Assembly (NCBI GenBank): GCA_950295325.1 | Contig: OX485806.1 | Span: 622,001-686,000, forward strand | Length of the DNA stretch: 64,000 bases | Reading direction: 5' to 3' | Source of the DNA: Polytrichum commune | Taxonomy: Eukaryota > Streptophyta > Polytrichopsida > Polytrichales > Polytrichaceae | Shown here: positions 1-12,394 of the stretch, one piece after another | Layout: the number at the start of each line of letters is the position of its first letter | Position numbering within the stretch: the stretch's first letter is position 1 | Translations under genes and position numbers: made by a program | Notes under the pieces: generated by a model | The model's input: only the letters and a program-made list of their open reading frames with translations | Told to the model about the DNA's origin: nothing | The model's database searches: none

Positions 1-905
1 ACGATCCCGTTTTCAACAACGATTGGAACACCAAATTATTCAAAGAGGATGTTGTAACTAAGTCTGAACCTGAGATTGGCACACTCAGTGGATCGTAGCC
101 GAATTTCGCACGGAAGTTCGTGATGTCTACAGGTCGAAGCTCCCGTGAGCTGAAAAGAACGTCGATGGTCTGGTTGATTAGCCGCGTGGCGCCGTAGGTG
201 CCGTTGTAGGGGGGATTGAGCTCAATCGTCACCTCGGGGTACATCTTCATGACAACAGAATGAGAAAAAAATGACAAGACATACCTTCTGCGTCTACAAG
301 TCTTAACAGTAAAACGGAGACGATAGATCCGAAATGGAAACTTCAGCTCACGGTTCGACGACTAAGGATTCTTGACTTACCAGCTTGAACTCAGCAATCC
401 AGTGCTTCACGAGGCCAGGGCTTCATTGATACCTCACTAAGACGAAACTTACAAGACATAACTTCTGCATCTAGAATTTACAACACTAATACGAGAGGAC
501 ATTGGTCACCTGGAAAATTCGGATTACGGCTTCAACGAGTTTCGATTCTCGACTTACCAGCTTGAACTCAGAGATCCAGCCCTTCACGAGGCCCGGGAGG
601 ATGTCTGAAGTCGCTACCTTGTAATGGCCCTTCAAGGACTCTTTTGGTTTGGCCTGGTAATTGGGTAAGTCGTTATCGAGAGTTGGCTGAAGAAACTCAA
701 GCGGAGGCAAAGGTCGTCCCTGCGCTGCGTCGAGAAGCTGTTGCGCATTTGTGAGAGGCACATGAACATCTTGCGCAGGCAGCGGCATGTAAACGAGAGG
801 CCAGGATGCGTTACCTCCATCCGGTACAGCTAAGCTCACCGCTGTGCCTTTGCTGACCAATGTCATGGCATAGCTCAACATCAGCAGAGCAAAGAGTTCC
901 ATCAT
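1..905 (-). CDS. Secreted PstS/PBP-like substrate-binding protein, 5' part (runs off window)
   Basis: Two exons are visible, 905-558 and 244-1 (continuing left), joined in phase 0 at a CTG|GTAAGT donor and an ATGAAG acceptor. The start is the ATG-ATG at 905; residues 1 to about 22 form a hydrophobic signal peptide (MELFALLMLSYAMTLV). After a proline-rich stretch the spliced protein reads like the first lobe of a type II periplasmic binding protein of the phosphate (PstS) class: a TSDILPGLVKGWISEF segment, then YPEVTIEL, then an INQTIDVLFSSREL segment, matching the family pattern GS.t..PLv..W...F...YP.V.ie...G......li.g..Di..aSR.l. Such proteins bind phosphate or similar anions outside the cell; here it would be secreted or apoplastic. 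This is a family inference from pattern memory. The C-terminal lobe lies outside the window, so completeness is unknown. An alternative is an unrelated secreted plant protein. Confidence 0.55.
285..560 (-). repeat. Short tandem duplication covering an exon end and its 5' splice site
   Basis: The exon-1 3' end with its donor (about 553-600) recurs about 177 bp further on at about 376-420. Both carry the same CTTGAACTCA..ATCCAG block beside a GACTTACCAG donor, and the flanking ACAAGACATA(A/C)CTTCTGC block is also doubled (about 284-300 and 451-467). The second copy encodes PGLVK-W-AEFKL but is interrupted upstream by an in-frame TGA, so it is most likely a dead or alternative donor rather than a normal exon. 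Confidence 0.7.
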
Positions 906-1427
906 TTCTCAATTGTATTCGGCTGGAGGTTCAATTCAGCAGACCTTCTCAATCCTGACCAAATTGGTGAAATTCACTTCTCCACTTGTCGATTATCTCC
1001 TGCTTGATCCTTTCACGCAAGAACCTCTTCCCTGCTCGATGAAGACAAATTCACGGCGGTAGGCTGTTCAGTGGCATCGTCAATTAACACTAAGGATGTA
1101 GGAAACTCCTGTCATCGAAATAATCAGGCATCGGAAATTCCTCGAAAATTTTCTAAAAACAACTGCGGGACCAGTTGATCTCGAGACTATAAAGAAGAAG
1201 GGTCTTGAACGGAACCGCAAGAATGCAAGCATGATAAAACATTTAGCCTCTGATACAGCCTTCGGGGATCGAGCGAGACGAAACGAAAGTAACTCACTCT
1301 CAACTTCTCAAGTTACCGGAGTCAACATCACCATGCAATATTAAAATAGTTTATTTCAGTTGACAAGTGCACCATAAAGTTACTGGAACAGTTGCAGGGT
1401 GCGCAGGAGTCGAATCGTGGGGTCCTT

Positions 1428-1494
1428 ACATTGACAGTAGATATGGAACATGAAACATGCACATTGACAGTAGATATGGAATCTGAAACATGCA
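1428..1494. repeat. 33-bp tandem direct repeat, two copies
   Basis: The unit beginning ACATTGACAGTAGATATGGA occurs at 1428-1460 and again at 1461-1494 with a couple of differences near its end. No coding association is seen. Confidence 0.85.
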
Positions 1495-1855
1495 GGAAGC
1501 TTATTGTGTAGGCTCACATAATCTATTATCGCTTGCCAATGGTTTTGGCAGTGGACTGGCCTTCAATGAGGTAACCTGGGGGAGGGTCTACTGTAAATCT
1601 TGTGACGATTTCAGCGCACAGATTTTGTCATGGTCTGTATCTGAGTCAGCTTCCTGTCAGCTCCTGACGTTCTACGTTGACAGACTTCTATAGAAATCAT
1701 AAAGAAAAATTGCGCATTCATAAAGAAAGCAGGTTATAGAAACAGGTCAGACAATGCATATATCGTGCAGAATATGCTAATGTGGTTGCATTTTCCCAAA
1801 TGGCATCAATAGCGGGTGTTATCAGGGTTTTGTTTTTTATGAGGTTGTATGAGGA

Positions 1856-2090
1856 TGTGCGTGTTGGATGCACAATGCAAAACGTAGAATGGCGTTTGGC
1901 TTTTCCTTTGCTGTATATAAATTTAAAGTTGGGGATAGGATGCAATATTTTCTTGAAAATTGTAGGTCACACAAGGGAGGAGCTATCAAAACTGATGTGT
2001 TGGCGTCAACATAGATTGTGTTCGTGACATTTGATGCAGTGTTGGCACTAACCTGCCAAACCACATTGTTTCATTGCTTTTTGGACTCAT
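1856..2090 (+). repeat. Dispersed repeat, copy 1 (second copy about 53636-53870)
   Basis: Stretches such as GTTGGxTGCACAA, CACAAGGGAGGAGCTATCA, GCCAAACCA and TTGCATTG occur in the same order and spacing in both places, so the two regions are diverged copies of one element. No terminal repeats or coding capacity recognised. Confidence 0.65.
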
Positions 2091-3401
2091 CTTTTTTAAA
2101 TGTCACCTTACTATGATGAAATTTTGTGTCATTAATTTTAATGTGTGTCAAGAAGGTGCTCAGCTCCAACTTGATGTCAGCAGCTGAAAAGACCATGACA
2201 CACAAGTGAAGTTCAAACTTCTTGCCCTCCTAGTAAGTTGATAGAGAAATCTGATTTTGCACACATGGCATGTTTTTAAGGAAGAACCAATTGCCTCGAG
2301 TTCAAAGATTAAAAGGCTTGAAAAACAGCAGTGTTCTATTGCCTCCTTACACCAACTCCTGGAAAAGTCTATGCAAAGGAGTTTTGCGCCTTCATAAAAT
2401 TAGATGCCAGCTTTCAAAGCTCATAGTAAAGCACACACATTACAGCTGTGGTGGAGAAGTAGGTCACCTTCATCTTATGTCCGGCATTGGATCTTCCTTT
2501 GAATTGTGTGTCTTGGTACTTAGGTTTATCATGTTGTAGACTTTGCAGGAGAATAGAAGGGATGCTGGTAGATGCATTGATGTCATCTACTTTATGATTC
2601 TTTGGTATAACTATGGACTCTGGAGCACACCAAAAGCTTTTCAGGTATCTGGGATCGATGCTCGACTCCAAATTTGCAATTATGTCAATTTCAAATACAG
2701 TTCAAGTGTGTATGATTCAAAGGAATGCAAGGTGACCTGTTTCCAGACTTAAGGAGATAGTTCTTTTAATTGCTTCCAAGTTCTCTTTAGTAATTTTCGT
2801 CATTAAAAAAAAAGAGGCTTTATATTTTTTAAAAGACATTGAAGTCAGAAAACAAGAAATCTTTTACTTCCCTATGAAACTACACTTCTATCTAAATTGG
2901 TCCTACATTGTTCGTTTCCAAAGATGAAACAGTAGTGCACACAGATAACACATATAATTAATGGTTGAGGAGCCGAAAACACCCTCCACTTGTGAAGCAA
3001 CTTGCTGTGAGTTGGCCAGTGCATTCAAAAGAGAGATGTTCTTAGAAGTGGTTTATTTGATTCAACCTCCAATAGAGGCTCAGAGGTACAGCCACTCTCC
3101 CAACTAGAGGATGGAAATTCAAGCACATTTGGCAGATGAACTACCCCCAGCAATTCCGATATGAAACTTTTAGAAGGCCTATTCCAGGAATCAGTGAAAT
3201 TAGGGGTCGATGTCAACCCAGGGATAGTCAGCCTACCTTCACAACCATAGCACAGCAGCGTTCATGGAAAACAGCCAGTTTCAGAGCAGAGGCAAGGCAT
3301 GGATGTGCAACTTTTGAGGGTATTACAGCTTCCTTTTTCGAGCTGCTTCAAAATTGTTGTACATTTTCTATCAGGTTTGAGATTGTATGTACAAGATTAG
3401 C

Positions 3402-3839
3402 CTACACGCGGTGATCTGGGGAGCGGGAGCGGCGTCGTGAGTGGTGATGGATGAGTGGAGAGCGTGGTGCAACTGTAGTTGGTGGAGAGCGTGACCGAGT
3501 CTTCTTACGGTCCCTCTCTCTCTCCCTCTCTCTCTCCCGGTCTCTTCCTTTCTCAAAGTCTCGGTCCCGCTTACTCCGATCACGATCCCTATCCCTGTCT
3601 CGGTCGCGGTCCCGAGTGCGTCCAACACCAGGGAGTGTCCGCTCACGGTACCGATCTGCTCTCTCTTTCTCGCGGTACCTCTCACGTTCACGTTCTCGTT
3701 CCTCCCTCTCATGCACACTCTTTTCCTTCTCCTTAACCTTCTCTTTCTCTTTCTCCTTCTCATGGTTGTTCTCAAGGCCAGATCCATCGTCTCTTTCCCG
3801 CGCAGCCCTCTCCTCCTCCCGTGCTCTCTCTTTTCGTGC
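3402..3839 (-). other. RE/RD/RS low-complexity tail exon of LUC7RL
   Basis: This exon is a purine-rich imperfect repeat of GAR/CGN codons giving alternating Arg-Glu, Arg-Asp and Lys-Glu dipeptides. It creates long open frames on the opposite strand (Ser/Leu/Arg-rich) that are artefacts of the repeat. Confidence 0.85.
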
Positions 3840-6600
3840 CTGCAACAATTGCCCATAACTCATGTCAAAGAACAATACGCTTTGCAAAGCAGTGTCAAAC
3901 TTGCAAGAAGCCAACTATGATGTGCCCAAGAAGCACTCGGGAGATAGTAGAGTTATCCTTTCACTCAATGGATATTTTTGATTGGGAGTTGACTGGTTTG
4001 CATACAACACCTTCCATGTCTGGTAGGTTTTTGGGGCATGCTTGGAGGTAGTTTAAGGGTTTGAATGAAGAGCATCCTATATCGGTTAATTGAGGGTCAA
4101 ACTCAATTTGGCATGCCAGGAGGTGGTAAACTGATTTTGGTCCTCAATGAACCAAAATAGGTTGCTAATTGTTTAAATTCAATTACTACCTCCAAGCATG
4201 CACAAGAAGTGGAAAGAAATTATTAAAATTGTCCGCAAACAAACCAATGGGAAATCATGCAAGTCCCTTGAGTTAAAGGATAATTCTAGTAGGCAATGTG
4301 CCAGATTAACTCCAATGTACTCTTATAAAGCCAGAATCAGTATATGGCTTAATGTGGTTAACCTTTGAGTCTTGTAATTTGTGCAAGTCTGCAGAATCTT
4401 GCCCTTAGCTTAGGGAGTATTTCAACAGAATCCAGGAGACGTTGGAATGAGGTATGGGCAAGCATAGGTGAAAGTATGAAAGAGAAAGACTGGGGTCATT
4501 TGGCATTACCACTCACGCACCTGATATTCGATGACATACTCACGGACGAGACCAAAACCCACATGCTGCTTTCCAGTCATGTGGGATTGTGTACGCTCCG
4601 TTGCATCATTGGCCACTAAAAAAGAGCCACACGTTTCACATAGTGCCATCTTCTTCTCTTGAGAAAGGATTAGTCCTCGGTCATTGCTGATTTGTTGCAT
4701 CAAGACAGCCTTTTCTATGTTCAGCACATCTACCTGGACAGATGGAGAAAACAGTTTAGATGTGACAACAGAGGTGGAGCTCTATTGCAGGTGACCTAAA
4801 CTACCCAATATTGAAAATACTTTATCTTGGTGATCAAAGTGCCATAGAATGCCCATTGAAATTCACAGGATGCCCCAGATCATTTATTTGGCTGTAACCT
4901 CCTCACACCAGGCTAAAATGATGATACATCCTCATGAAAGCTAACGTGAGATAATGAAAATTTCAAGACAGAGCACATTGACATCACCTTCTTCATCAGA
5001 GCTTCAGCTTCATCCACCTTGCCTTCCTCCCCGAAGGTCTCAATTTCTTCTAGAAACTTTTTGATACTCTCCTCAATGTTTACCAATTGATCGGATTTCT
5101 CTGTGGAGATAGGGACCAAGTTAGATGCGTCAAGATCTTGGGCAAGCCGCTCCCTTCCTCGCCTTACCTTGCGGTCTAGGTCTTGCACCTGCCACCACAT
5201 TTACCAAGTTTAAGCACCTGACAATTAGCCTTTATATATGGTAGAGGCCAAATGTCCAGATCCAAGAGTGCTCAGGAGCCAAACTCACCAACTTCTCGCA
5301 GAATTGAAACAGCTCAGCTTCGAAACGAGGCACATACAGGTCATGACGGGTTGATTGCTCATAGCTGAATGGTCAGAAGAGGGCATTTTAATATGTCAGT
5401 GCTGATTACAAGGCAACATGTGCAAAGCCCAAGTGACACAAAGCTTCAGAGTGCAGAGCTTGACAAGATTACCGGGCCGGAGACGACCTGAGAAAACAAT
5501 CAAGGCATCAAGTTCCACCATTTCCTGAATGAAAAAAAACTCTGAAGTCACTCAAGCATTTCAATGTCCGCACATCCTTGTAACCAGATTCAATGCTGCC
5601 ATTCCTATAATCCAAGGCTCAGATGAGGGAGAATAGACGACATGTGAACACACACCCCATAGAGAAGTTTTACCGCACCCCCCACAGAGAAGTTTTACCA
5701 CACCCCATAATAACGACATTTGCAAAGAGAGTCTTCTATTTAGATTACCGAACTCCAACAAGAGTATGTCTTCTGAAAATGTAGCCCTCAATATTGCAAG
5801 GTAGTCACCTTTCCTTAAGCTTTGCGTCATGAATTTTGGAACATGGCCCTGCAGGACATAATGGGCTGCCTGTTACTAAAAAATCTCTTTAATCCTTACG
5901 AAAGTCATTTCCCTTAAGTGTTACTGTAACAGTAGCGTGGCAAAGAACACCTAGCCAACAACTTCACAGAGACAACCTTCAAATCAGGGAAGCTTCTCCT
6001 AAAAATATTACTTCTGAGATTGCCTTTAAGTTATTTATTACTACATATTTCAGAAACACAAAGCTTACCAAGGTCACTCTTAGTGTTGACGAAAAGCTCA
6101 TGGGGGCAGAATTTGACAAGATAACAGCCACAGACCTCCTTATCATCCCAGCGTATCTCTCTGTGCGCTTTCCTTTCCTCCGCTGTCAAATCTCGAGCTG
6201 CGATTGCCACGCCCAGTTATAGCCCACTAAATGACTCCTAATCCCTAAAACCATGTAATCATCAATATATCTCCATGTCACAAGGTTTATCATATGTAGG
6301 TCACATCTGGCATGTCATAATGGCATCTAGTTCCTGCTATTTTATTTAGTATGACTACCTATTTGTTCTGCAGATTGGCATTAGTTTACGAGAATTCAGC
6401 TCAGATCGAATGCCGTCATCACCTAGGTGTCCTGATTAACCAAAAGTGGCAGAGCACCATAATTTTCAAAATACTGGAAAGATGCTGTGGCTTTACACAA
6501 AATTCGTGCTGCACACCAAGAGAAAATTGTATAAGGAGGGGAGAAGGTACGCACCGGTGCCCATAAGCTCATCGAGCAATGCTCGCTGAGCCTCCACCAT
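3402..6600 (-). CDS. LUC7RL: LUC7-related U1 snRNP splicing factor (LUC7RL class)
   Basis: Seven exons read from splice sites: 6600-6555, 6197-6069, 5848-5809, 5364-5289, 5188-4988, 4733-4521 and 3839-3402, giving about 380 residues. LUC7 proteins are U1 snRNP components that help choose 5' splice sites in the nucleus. Residues 1-13 read MVEAQRALLDELM, as expected for the N-terminus. The first zinc finger (CCCH) uses C38, C46, C61 and H65 with the FCPHELF signature; the second (C2H2) uses C196, C199, H215 and H221 (MALCETCGSFLV, SHMTGKQH). Between them is a coiled helical region (DLDRKVRRGRERLAQ). The last exon encodes a 145-residue Arg/Glu/Asp-rich tail ending in an RS-like SRRRSRSPDHRV, typical of splicing factors and longer than in the Arabidopsis protein as I recall it. 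The wording of the zinc-finger region fits the plant LUC7RL class better than LUC7A/B. Start chosen because it gives the conserved MxxAQRALLDELMG and no upstream alternative fits. Confidence 0.93.
4036..4201. mobile_element. MITE with 17-bp perfect terminal inverted repeats in last LUC7RL intron
   Basis: GCATGCTTGGAGGTAGT at 4036-4052 is exactly mirrored by ACTACCTCCAAGCATGC at 4185-4201, enclosing a 166-bp non-coding unit. It lies within the intron 3840-4520. No clear target-site duplication was found. Confidence 0.75.
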
Positions 6601-9600
6601 CTTGTGGCCTCCTTCCCGCAAGGACCTGATAATTTGACTGCGCTATATCCAGTTTGCTATGTGCAACCAGATGAAAGCTGTACTCACGAAGGAAAGCCCA
6701 AATTCGATTGACTCGTCATTTGACTCAATGGTTAACTTCTTGTCACACATGGAGATCTCAGCTCCGAGCACTAATTTCCACCAAGAACCCGAATCTTCAA
6801 TCTTTTGAAGCGTTTTTGTTTCGTCAACGAAGGAAGGTGATTCTCCTCACCCAATCTCAACCCCTCACAATTTGAGCATACTCATCCTGCATGATTCGTG
6901 ACCTAAAGATGTCAAAAAATCATCCACGATGCATCGGTTGCTCCTAAAACACATAAAACAACCTACCCAGAAAATCAATTTAGGTTTTCAGAATTCAGGA
7001 ACCACAGTTATTCATCAACGTTTAAGCGACCTACCTTCAACAAAACAGTTTCATCTCCCAGACATCTCCCAGACATCTCTCAGAAATATGTTCTATTGCA
7101 ACAGCAGAACCCCGATACAAATGAGAAAAGTTTGATCACTCTTTGTGCCTGCTTTGTAGTGCCAGCTTCCGAGTTGCTTCACATAAGCCGTCGTTCACTC
7201 AATGCTTGGCCCTAAAATCTAAATCAATCCTACACCAGATCAATGCAAAGCATGAGAAATTTAAGAGAATCAATTCTTAGGTTCCCAAAGTGACACGTGA
7301 ACATCAAATGTACAAGAGATGCATTGTCCTCAACTTACGTGCTGCAATTGTATAGTGATTGTTTGGGTCGCTGCCAGAAGGCTTGAGGAAGTTGGCGTGA
7401 TGGAAGCCAATGGGATGAGACTCGGAAATTCGGAGGTGAGACAACAAGAGAGAGAAGAAGTTCTTGCCGAACTAAGGTGTTGCCCAATGGTCTTGGGTTC
7501 CAAACCCCTTGAGTGCATCGTCTTCAAAGCTAGATGGGTAATAAAATGGTTGCTCTTTCCAACTAGCCCACTTCTCCCAAGATACGAAACATGGCATTGG
7601 TAAGAGATGGTTAGAAAATCTAAATTGGGTCCGTAACCACTTCCCTCCTATTTTTTGGAGCTCAAATGAATATCTTGTTCATTATCAAAGTGAAGATTCT
7701 CGTGTTCAATGATTAATAGAGGAGTTTTTCGAATTGTGTTGATTATTGAGTTTAAAATGGTTATCATATTTTGAGCATGCAATCCAAATGTCTAATAATA
7801 ATAATACATCTCTTATATTTATTCTTGAACCCATACCAAATTACATATCACTCAAATAGATATAAGTGTCTTAATACCATATATGTCTATTTTAAGTGAC
7901 CTAAGAAATCTCAAGCACTACTACGACTCATTGAAAACGTAATTTATTTAGTGCGCTATGAATGACGTAATGGAGATGGATCTTAATTGGTCTTTTATTC
8001 TTTTTTCTTTTAGTTTTTTTATTTATTTACTTTAAACTTGCCCATTTCTCTTATGTGTTCAATTAAGAGGAAGTTAATACGAGTAACCAAAGTAAATACA
8101 CCTACCATAATTGTCACCAGAAAGTGAATATTTAGAAAAGCTAAGAGATAAGAATCATATCCTTTTGTTCAATTTGAGGAAAACCAATAATTCGGACTTG
8201 ATTGGCACCATCTATATCAATTAACCCTAGATCTATTGGCACGATCAAGGAAACACCATAAAACTTTATGTTGAAATTTTGTGAATTGTTCACATAACCA
8301 CAACACACCATAAGTAAACTTGCGTTCACTTGCTTGATGATTTTTTTTTGCATGAATATTCATATTAGTTCACTAATTTAATATAAGCACATCATGAATT
8401 ACTGGAGTATTCAGGATAGGTTTGTTTGAAATATCAAAAAATTATGTGTGATGATAATTATTATCATCGACTTAATAATGTTCGTATGTAAATGTTTTGT
8501 GTATGTGCGCTTATATATCAATTGCACAACAAGCTAGAATGTCTTTAACTCATATCACAACAAAGATTGAAGTACAATTCCAGTAGACATGAGTCTAAGA
8601 TTTATATGAACTTGATTGTACTTTGTGGATTAACTAATAAATAATTGAATAAACACATATATAAATCATAATATTTTGTGAAATAATTCACATGTTCAAT
8701 AATAATGCTCTTATACGTTTTGTCCAACCACTAATGACAATTTGAATATTATTTTTATTTAATGAAAATTAAAATGCATAAATAATGTTCAAAGAAGCGT
8801 TATAAATTTATTTTTATTTAGTGTTAAATTTTGAAAGTTAAAATTAATTATTTACACTAATTTATCATTAATCTATAATAAAAATTGATTCTTTTAGACT
8901 CTTATACAGCTAATGTGGCTTACATTTAGTGAAGAGGTTGAATTTTGCTTTAGTCTGAAGTGTTACAACTAATGATGTTTTGAACATGATCATAACTATA
9001 GTTTGCATCATTATCATGTGAAATGCACTAGTGGTGTGATTAATGCTCTTATAGAGTCTTGATATCGCTAGTTATGAGAACAAGGCTCTACTTTCATATT
9101 AACTACTCCCTTCATTTTGAAATAAGCATACTAATTTCTAGCATTTTTATTTTCCTAGTTCTTATCTTGTGTTTTATGCTTCAAACGTGATCCCCATCCA
9201 CTACGAATATGATGGACAATGAGATTGATATAAAAACTACATACTATTATTACAGATAAATCGTTTTTTGAACACCAAGATAAATTTTTTGAGTCCCAAG
9301 AGTGATGGCTACATTTTGCACTTAGTGTAAAGTGTAGTAACAAAACATAGTGAACTCAAAATATTAATAATTAATACAATTTTAATTTTAATAACTATAA
9401 AAAAAAGATGTTGTTCTTAAGTTATAAGGAACCCAAAAAAGGGGTTTAGGGTTTAGTTTGTAATCAATGTCATTTGCATTTCGCATTGTTTGATTCACTC
9501 ATAAGTCAATAATTGTTGTTATTTGGAACAACTCTTCTTATGATTAGGAGTGCACTCCTGGTATTTTTCCAAAGCATATATACCAAATAGTGCAAAATGT

Positions 9601-10595
9601 GTTGCATAATATCAATTTTTTTTAAATTTTTTTTTCCAATGTTCACTATCAACTTAGCTACTCTATATGATGTCTAATCGTTGCACTGTAATTTTTGTTT
9701 AGGAGACAAAGTTTACTAAATTTTGTAGTCAATTTACCAAAAAATTCAAAGCTTTCAAATCATGCTCTAAAAAGTGGTCGTTTGATTGAAGGGAATGAAA
9801 TATTCATTTTGGACCTCCTACAAACAAAACCAACAAAGTAAATAGAAAAAATAAATTATAATGGAATTGTGTATGCTAGTCCTTAGACTGCATATGTTTA
9901 AAAGAATTAAAGTGGGCATGATGTACAATAATACAATTTAACATTTTTATATGATTTAACATTTTTGTACGATTTACAACACACATATGAACATGTGTAT
10001 GAGATCACATGCGCCCGTTTAATTATGTCAAAATCTCGTCCATCAATACAATTTCAATTTTGTTTGCAATTTCATGAAGGAATAGAACACATTTACAAAT
10101 ATTTTGTATCCTCTTACGAACATGAAGGATTTCCTTCGGTAGGGAAGTTGTTATCATACATGAGCACTATTATATTTAATGAATGAGGAAGGATTGATCA
10201 CAAAGTTTACATCGAATGGATTATTAATACAATATGAATTTGCTCTTATTGGTTTGCGCATGGGTTGCACAAAATCACATGGTCTTCAAAGTTGTTGGTG
10301 TAATAATATTGTTCAAGAATTAGATGAAAATGTTCATACTTATCATGGAATTATCTCTTTTGATCACCCAAAGTAATTAAGTAGAATCAAAGTTGAGTTG
10401 TACAAGAGAATGAGTGAGTTCATCATGATGTTTTTCAATGCTTTGCTTTGGAAAGCTAGGGTTTTGTGTGAGCATTTGTCTATAGTTGCAAGGCCTAGGG
10501 TTTTGTGTGGGTGTCACAAGGCAACGAGTCAAGTTGGAGTAGAGGCGGTAATACTAACCTCATAGGCCCATTCGGGCGCTTTGGCTTGCAATGTT

Positions 10596-10860
10596 AAGTA
10601 CGATAATTATCCCAATTAGTGAGGGAGAGCTAAAAGTGTGTGTGCTAATTTATTTAAGGCAATATTAAATTTTTGTGCATCATGAAATTAGTGACACCAA
10701 AGGATCTAGGAAGCATTATTCATCTTGGCATTATTCATTGAAAAAATTATTCATAATAAAATTATTTATAAAAATGTTATTTATAAAAGCATTGTTCATT
10801 GAAAATGCTATTCAAAGCAGCACTATTCAATGAAATTACATTTTAAACTCCGTAATGTCA
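10596..10860 (+). mobile_element. Partial copy of the long-TIR element seen complete at 47.5 kb
   Basis: It begins with GATAATTATCCCAATTAGTG and continues through GAAATTAGTGACACCAAA, CTAGGAAGCA and repeated ATTCATTGAAA blocks in the same order as the 47533-47949 element. The right end is not evident. Confidence 0.55.
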
Positions 10861-12180
10861 ACCTCCAAATATCACTCTAGTGTGGTCACGGACCCTCAAG
10901 TGTCGTGTGAAGTCATATGTTTCCAGGCCCTCAACCAAATGCTATTTCAATGAATTTCTATTCATGCGGGTCCTCATGCATGATAAAATAAAATAAACCA
11001 ACGGTTGTGAGCGTTCGGAGTGCCATGGTCTCCCAGTTTTGTGTTAGGCCTACCTCCAAGAGGTGGTTTTTGAAAATAATCCAAGTGACCATGAAACATG
11101 ATTAATTCGATGCCATGTGGGAATCCATGTAGACTTTTACATCCATCTTGCATTCACATACTCCATTGGTCCCTCAAGCGGAGTGTGAAGCGAACTTGGA
11201 CCGGCTCCGCCTTTTCCACCAATGAGAGTGCTTGAAGTGTACTGGTCACGGGCTCTCAGGCCCATGTGTTAAGTAGCCCTAATATTACGAGGAAAGACAT
11301 AATTGCATAGATGCAATTTGAGACTTCTCATACTTCTCCAGAGAGGACAACTGTTAAATTATTGTGTCCACTTACAATCCCAATGATGTGAGCTTGGTTA
11401 ACGGCCAATTGAATAGATGCTTTTGTTTTGTTTTTGGTATGTAGACAATTGTAACTAGGCATATCCATAAGAGATTAGTATTTGTTGATAGGCTCGTATT
11501 CACAAATGAGGGGTATATTGATAGACGAATCGTAAGATTCCAAAGGCATTTGGTTGTGATAGTGAGTTGTAAATGGAGTTTAACCTTGCCCCTTTTGGAA
11601 TCTAATTGAAGTAATTTATTATGCCCTTGTCATTAGTTTACATCAATCCACAATCTAATGCACGACTGCAAAGGAAAGAAAAAATCATACTGAAAGTATT
11701 ATTAATGTATGAAGAATTGACTTAAAGTTTCACCATAAACTGCGACCATTGAATACGGATCTCACCTTTAAGAAACGCATCAAACTGCTAGGATTGTTTA
11801 ATTTGTAAACACATTGTTCATAACTAATCATGTCTTATATTTGCATTCTTGGACTTAACTAATTGAATTTCAAAGAATGTGATTGACATTAATATTCAAC
11901 GATCAATCGAGAAGTGAAGTGAGAGGTGGACCTAGAAACAAAAATATAATCAAGGTACAAGTGAAAATTCTCAAACAACCACTCAATAAATGAAAGGTCA
12001 TTCCAAAGGGGCATGAAAATTACAAATGTATGAAAAGAAAGGGTTGCAACAACATGGAGAACCCTTGTAGCTCATAGATTTTTTTTCTTTTTTCAATTAC
12101 GATAAAATTTTGTAGTTCAGAATGTACTTCTCCAAAGTACACAATATGTTGCAGTATGCGTATCATGATGTATCGAGCTA

Positions 12181-12394
12181 CTACACTAAATATAATATTT
12201 AGTGTCACATACTATTTGGAGTTACACAGTGCTATACCTTTTTACTATTGATGCAGTTTATTACCAAGTAATGTTCTATAATGTCCAAACAACCAATTTG
12301 ACATTTGTTGGTGGAAATATGAGATATAAAGTAAATAGATATAGCATTGCATAATTCCAAACAGTAAGTGACACTAAATACAATATCTAGTGTG
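12181..12394. mobile_element. MITE family B, copy 1
   Basis: The ends are inverted: CTACACTAAATATAATATTT at the left and a GTGACACTAAATACAATATC block running into TAGTGTG at the right. Internal text such as ATTTGGAGTTACA, ACCAAGTAA, CCAAACAACCAATTTGACATTT and ATAGCATTGCATAATTCCAAA is shared with copies at 21.2 kb and 44.1 kb. Confidence 0.8.

Larger units (their letters stand above)
906..3401. other. Intergenic region between the PBP-like gene and the LUC7RL gene
   Basis: I see no gene here. It holds a 33-bp direct repeat (1428-1494), part of a dispersed repeat also found near 53.7 kb (1856-2090) and the presumed 3' UTR of the LUC7RL gene near 3.0-3.4 kb. Short open frames show no splice structure or recognisable domain. 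Confidence 0.5.

Noticed and set aside
3451-3858. Long plus-strand open frame rich in Ser, Leu and Arg
   Set aside because: It is the antisense reading of the LUC7RL RE/RD tail; repetitive purine codons leave all frames open.
9965-10376. Two overlapping plus-strand open frames suggesting a small gene
   Set aside because: AT-rich context, no domain, no splice signals and no second copy; possibly a decayed transposon reading frame.
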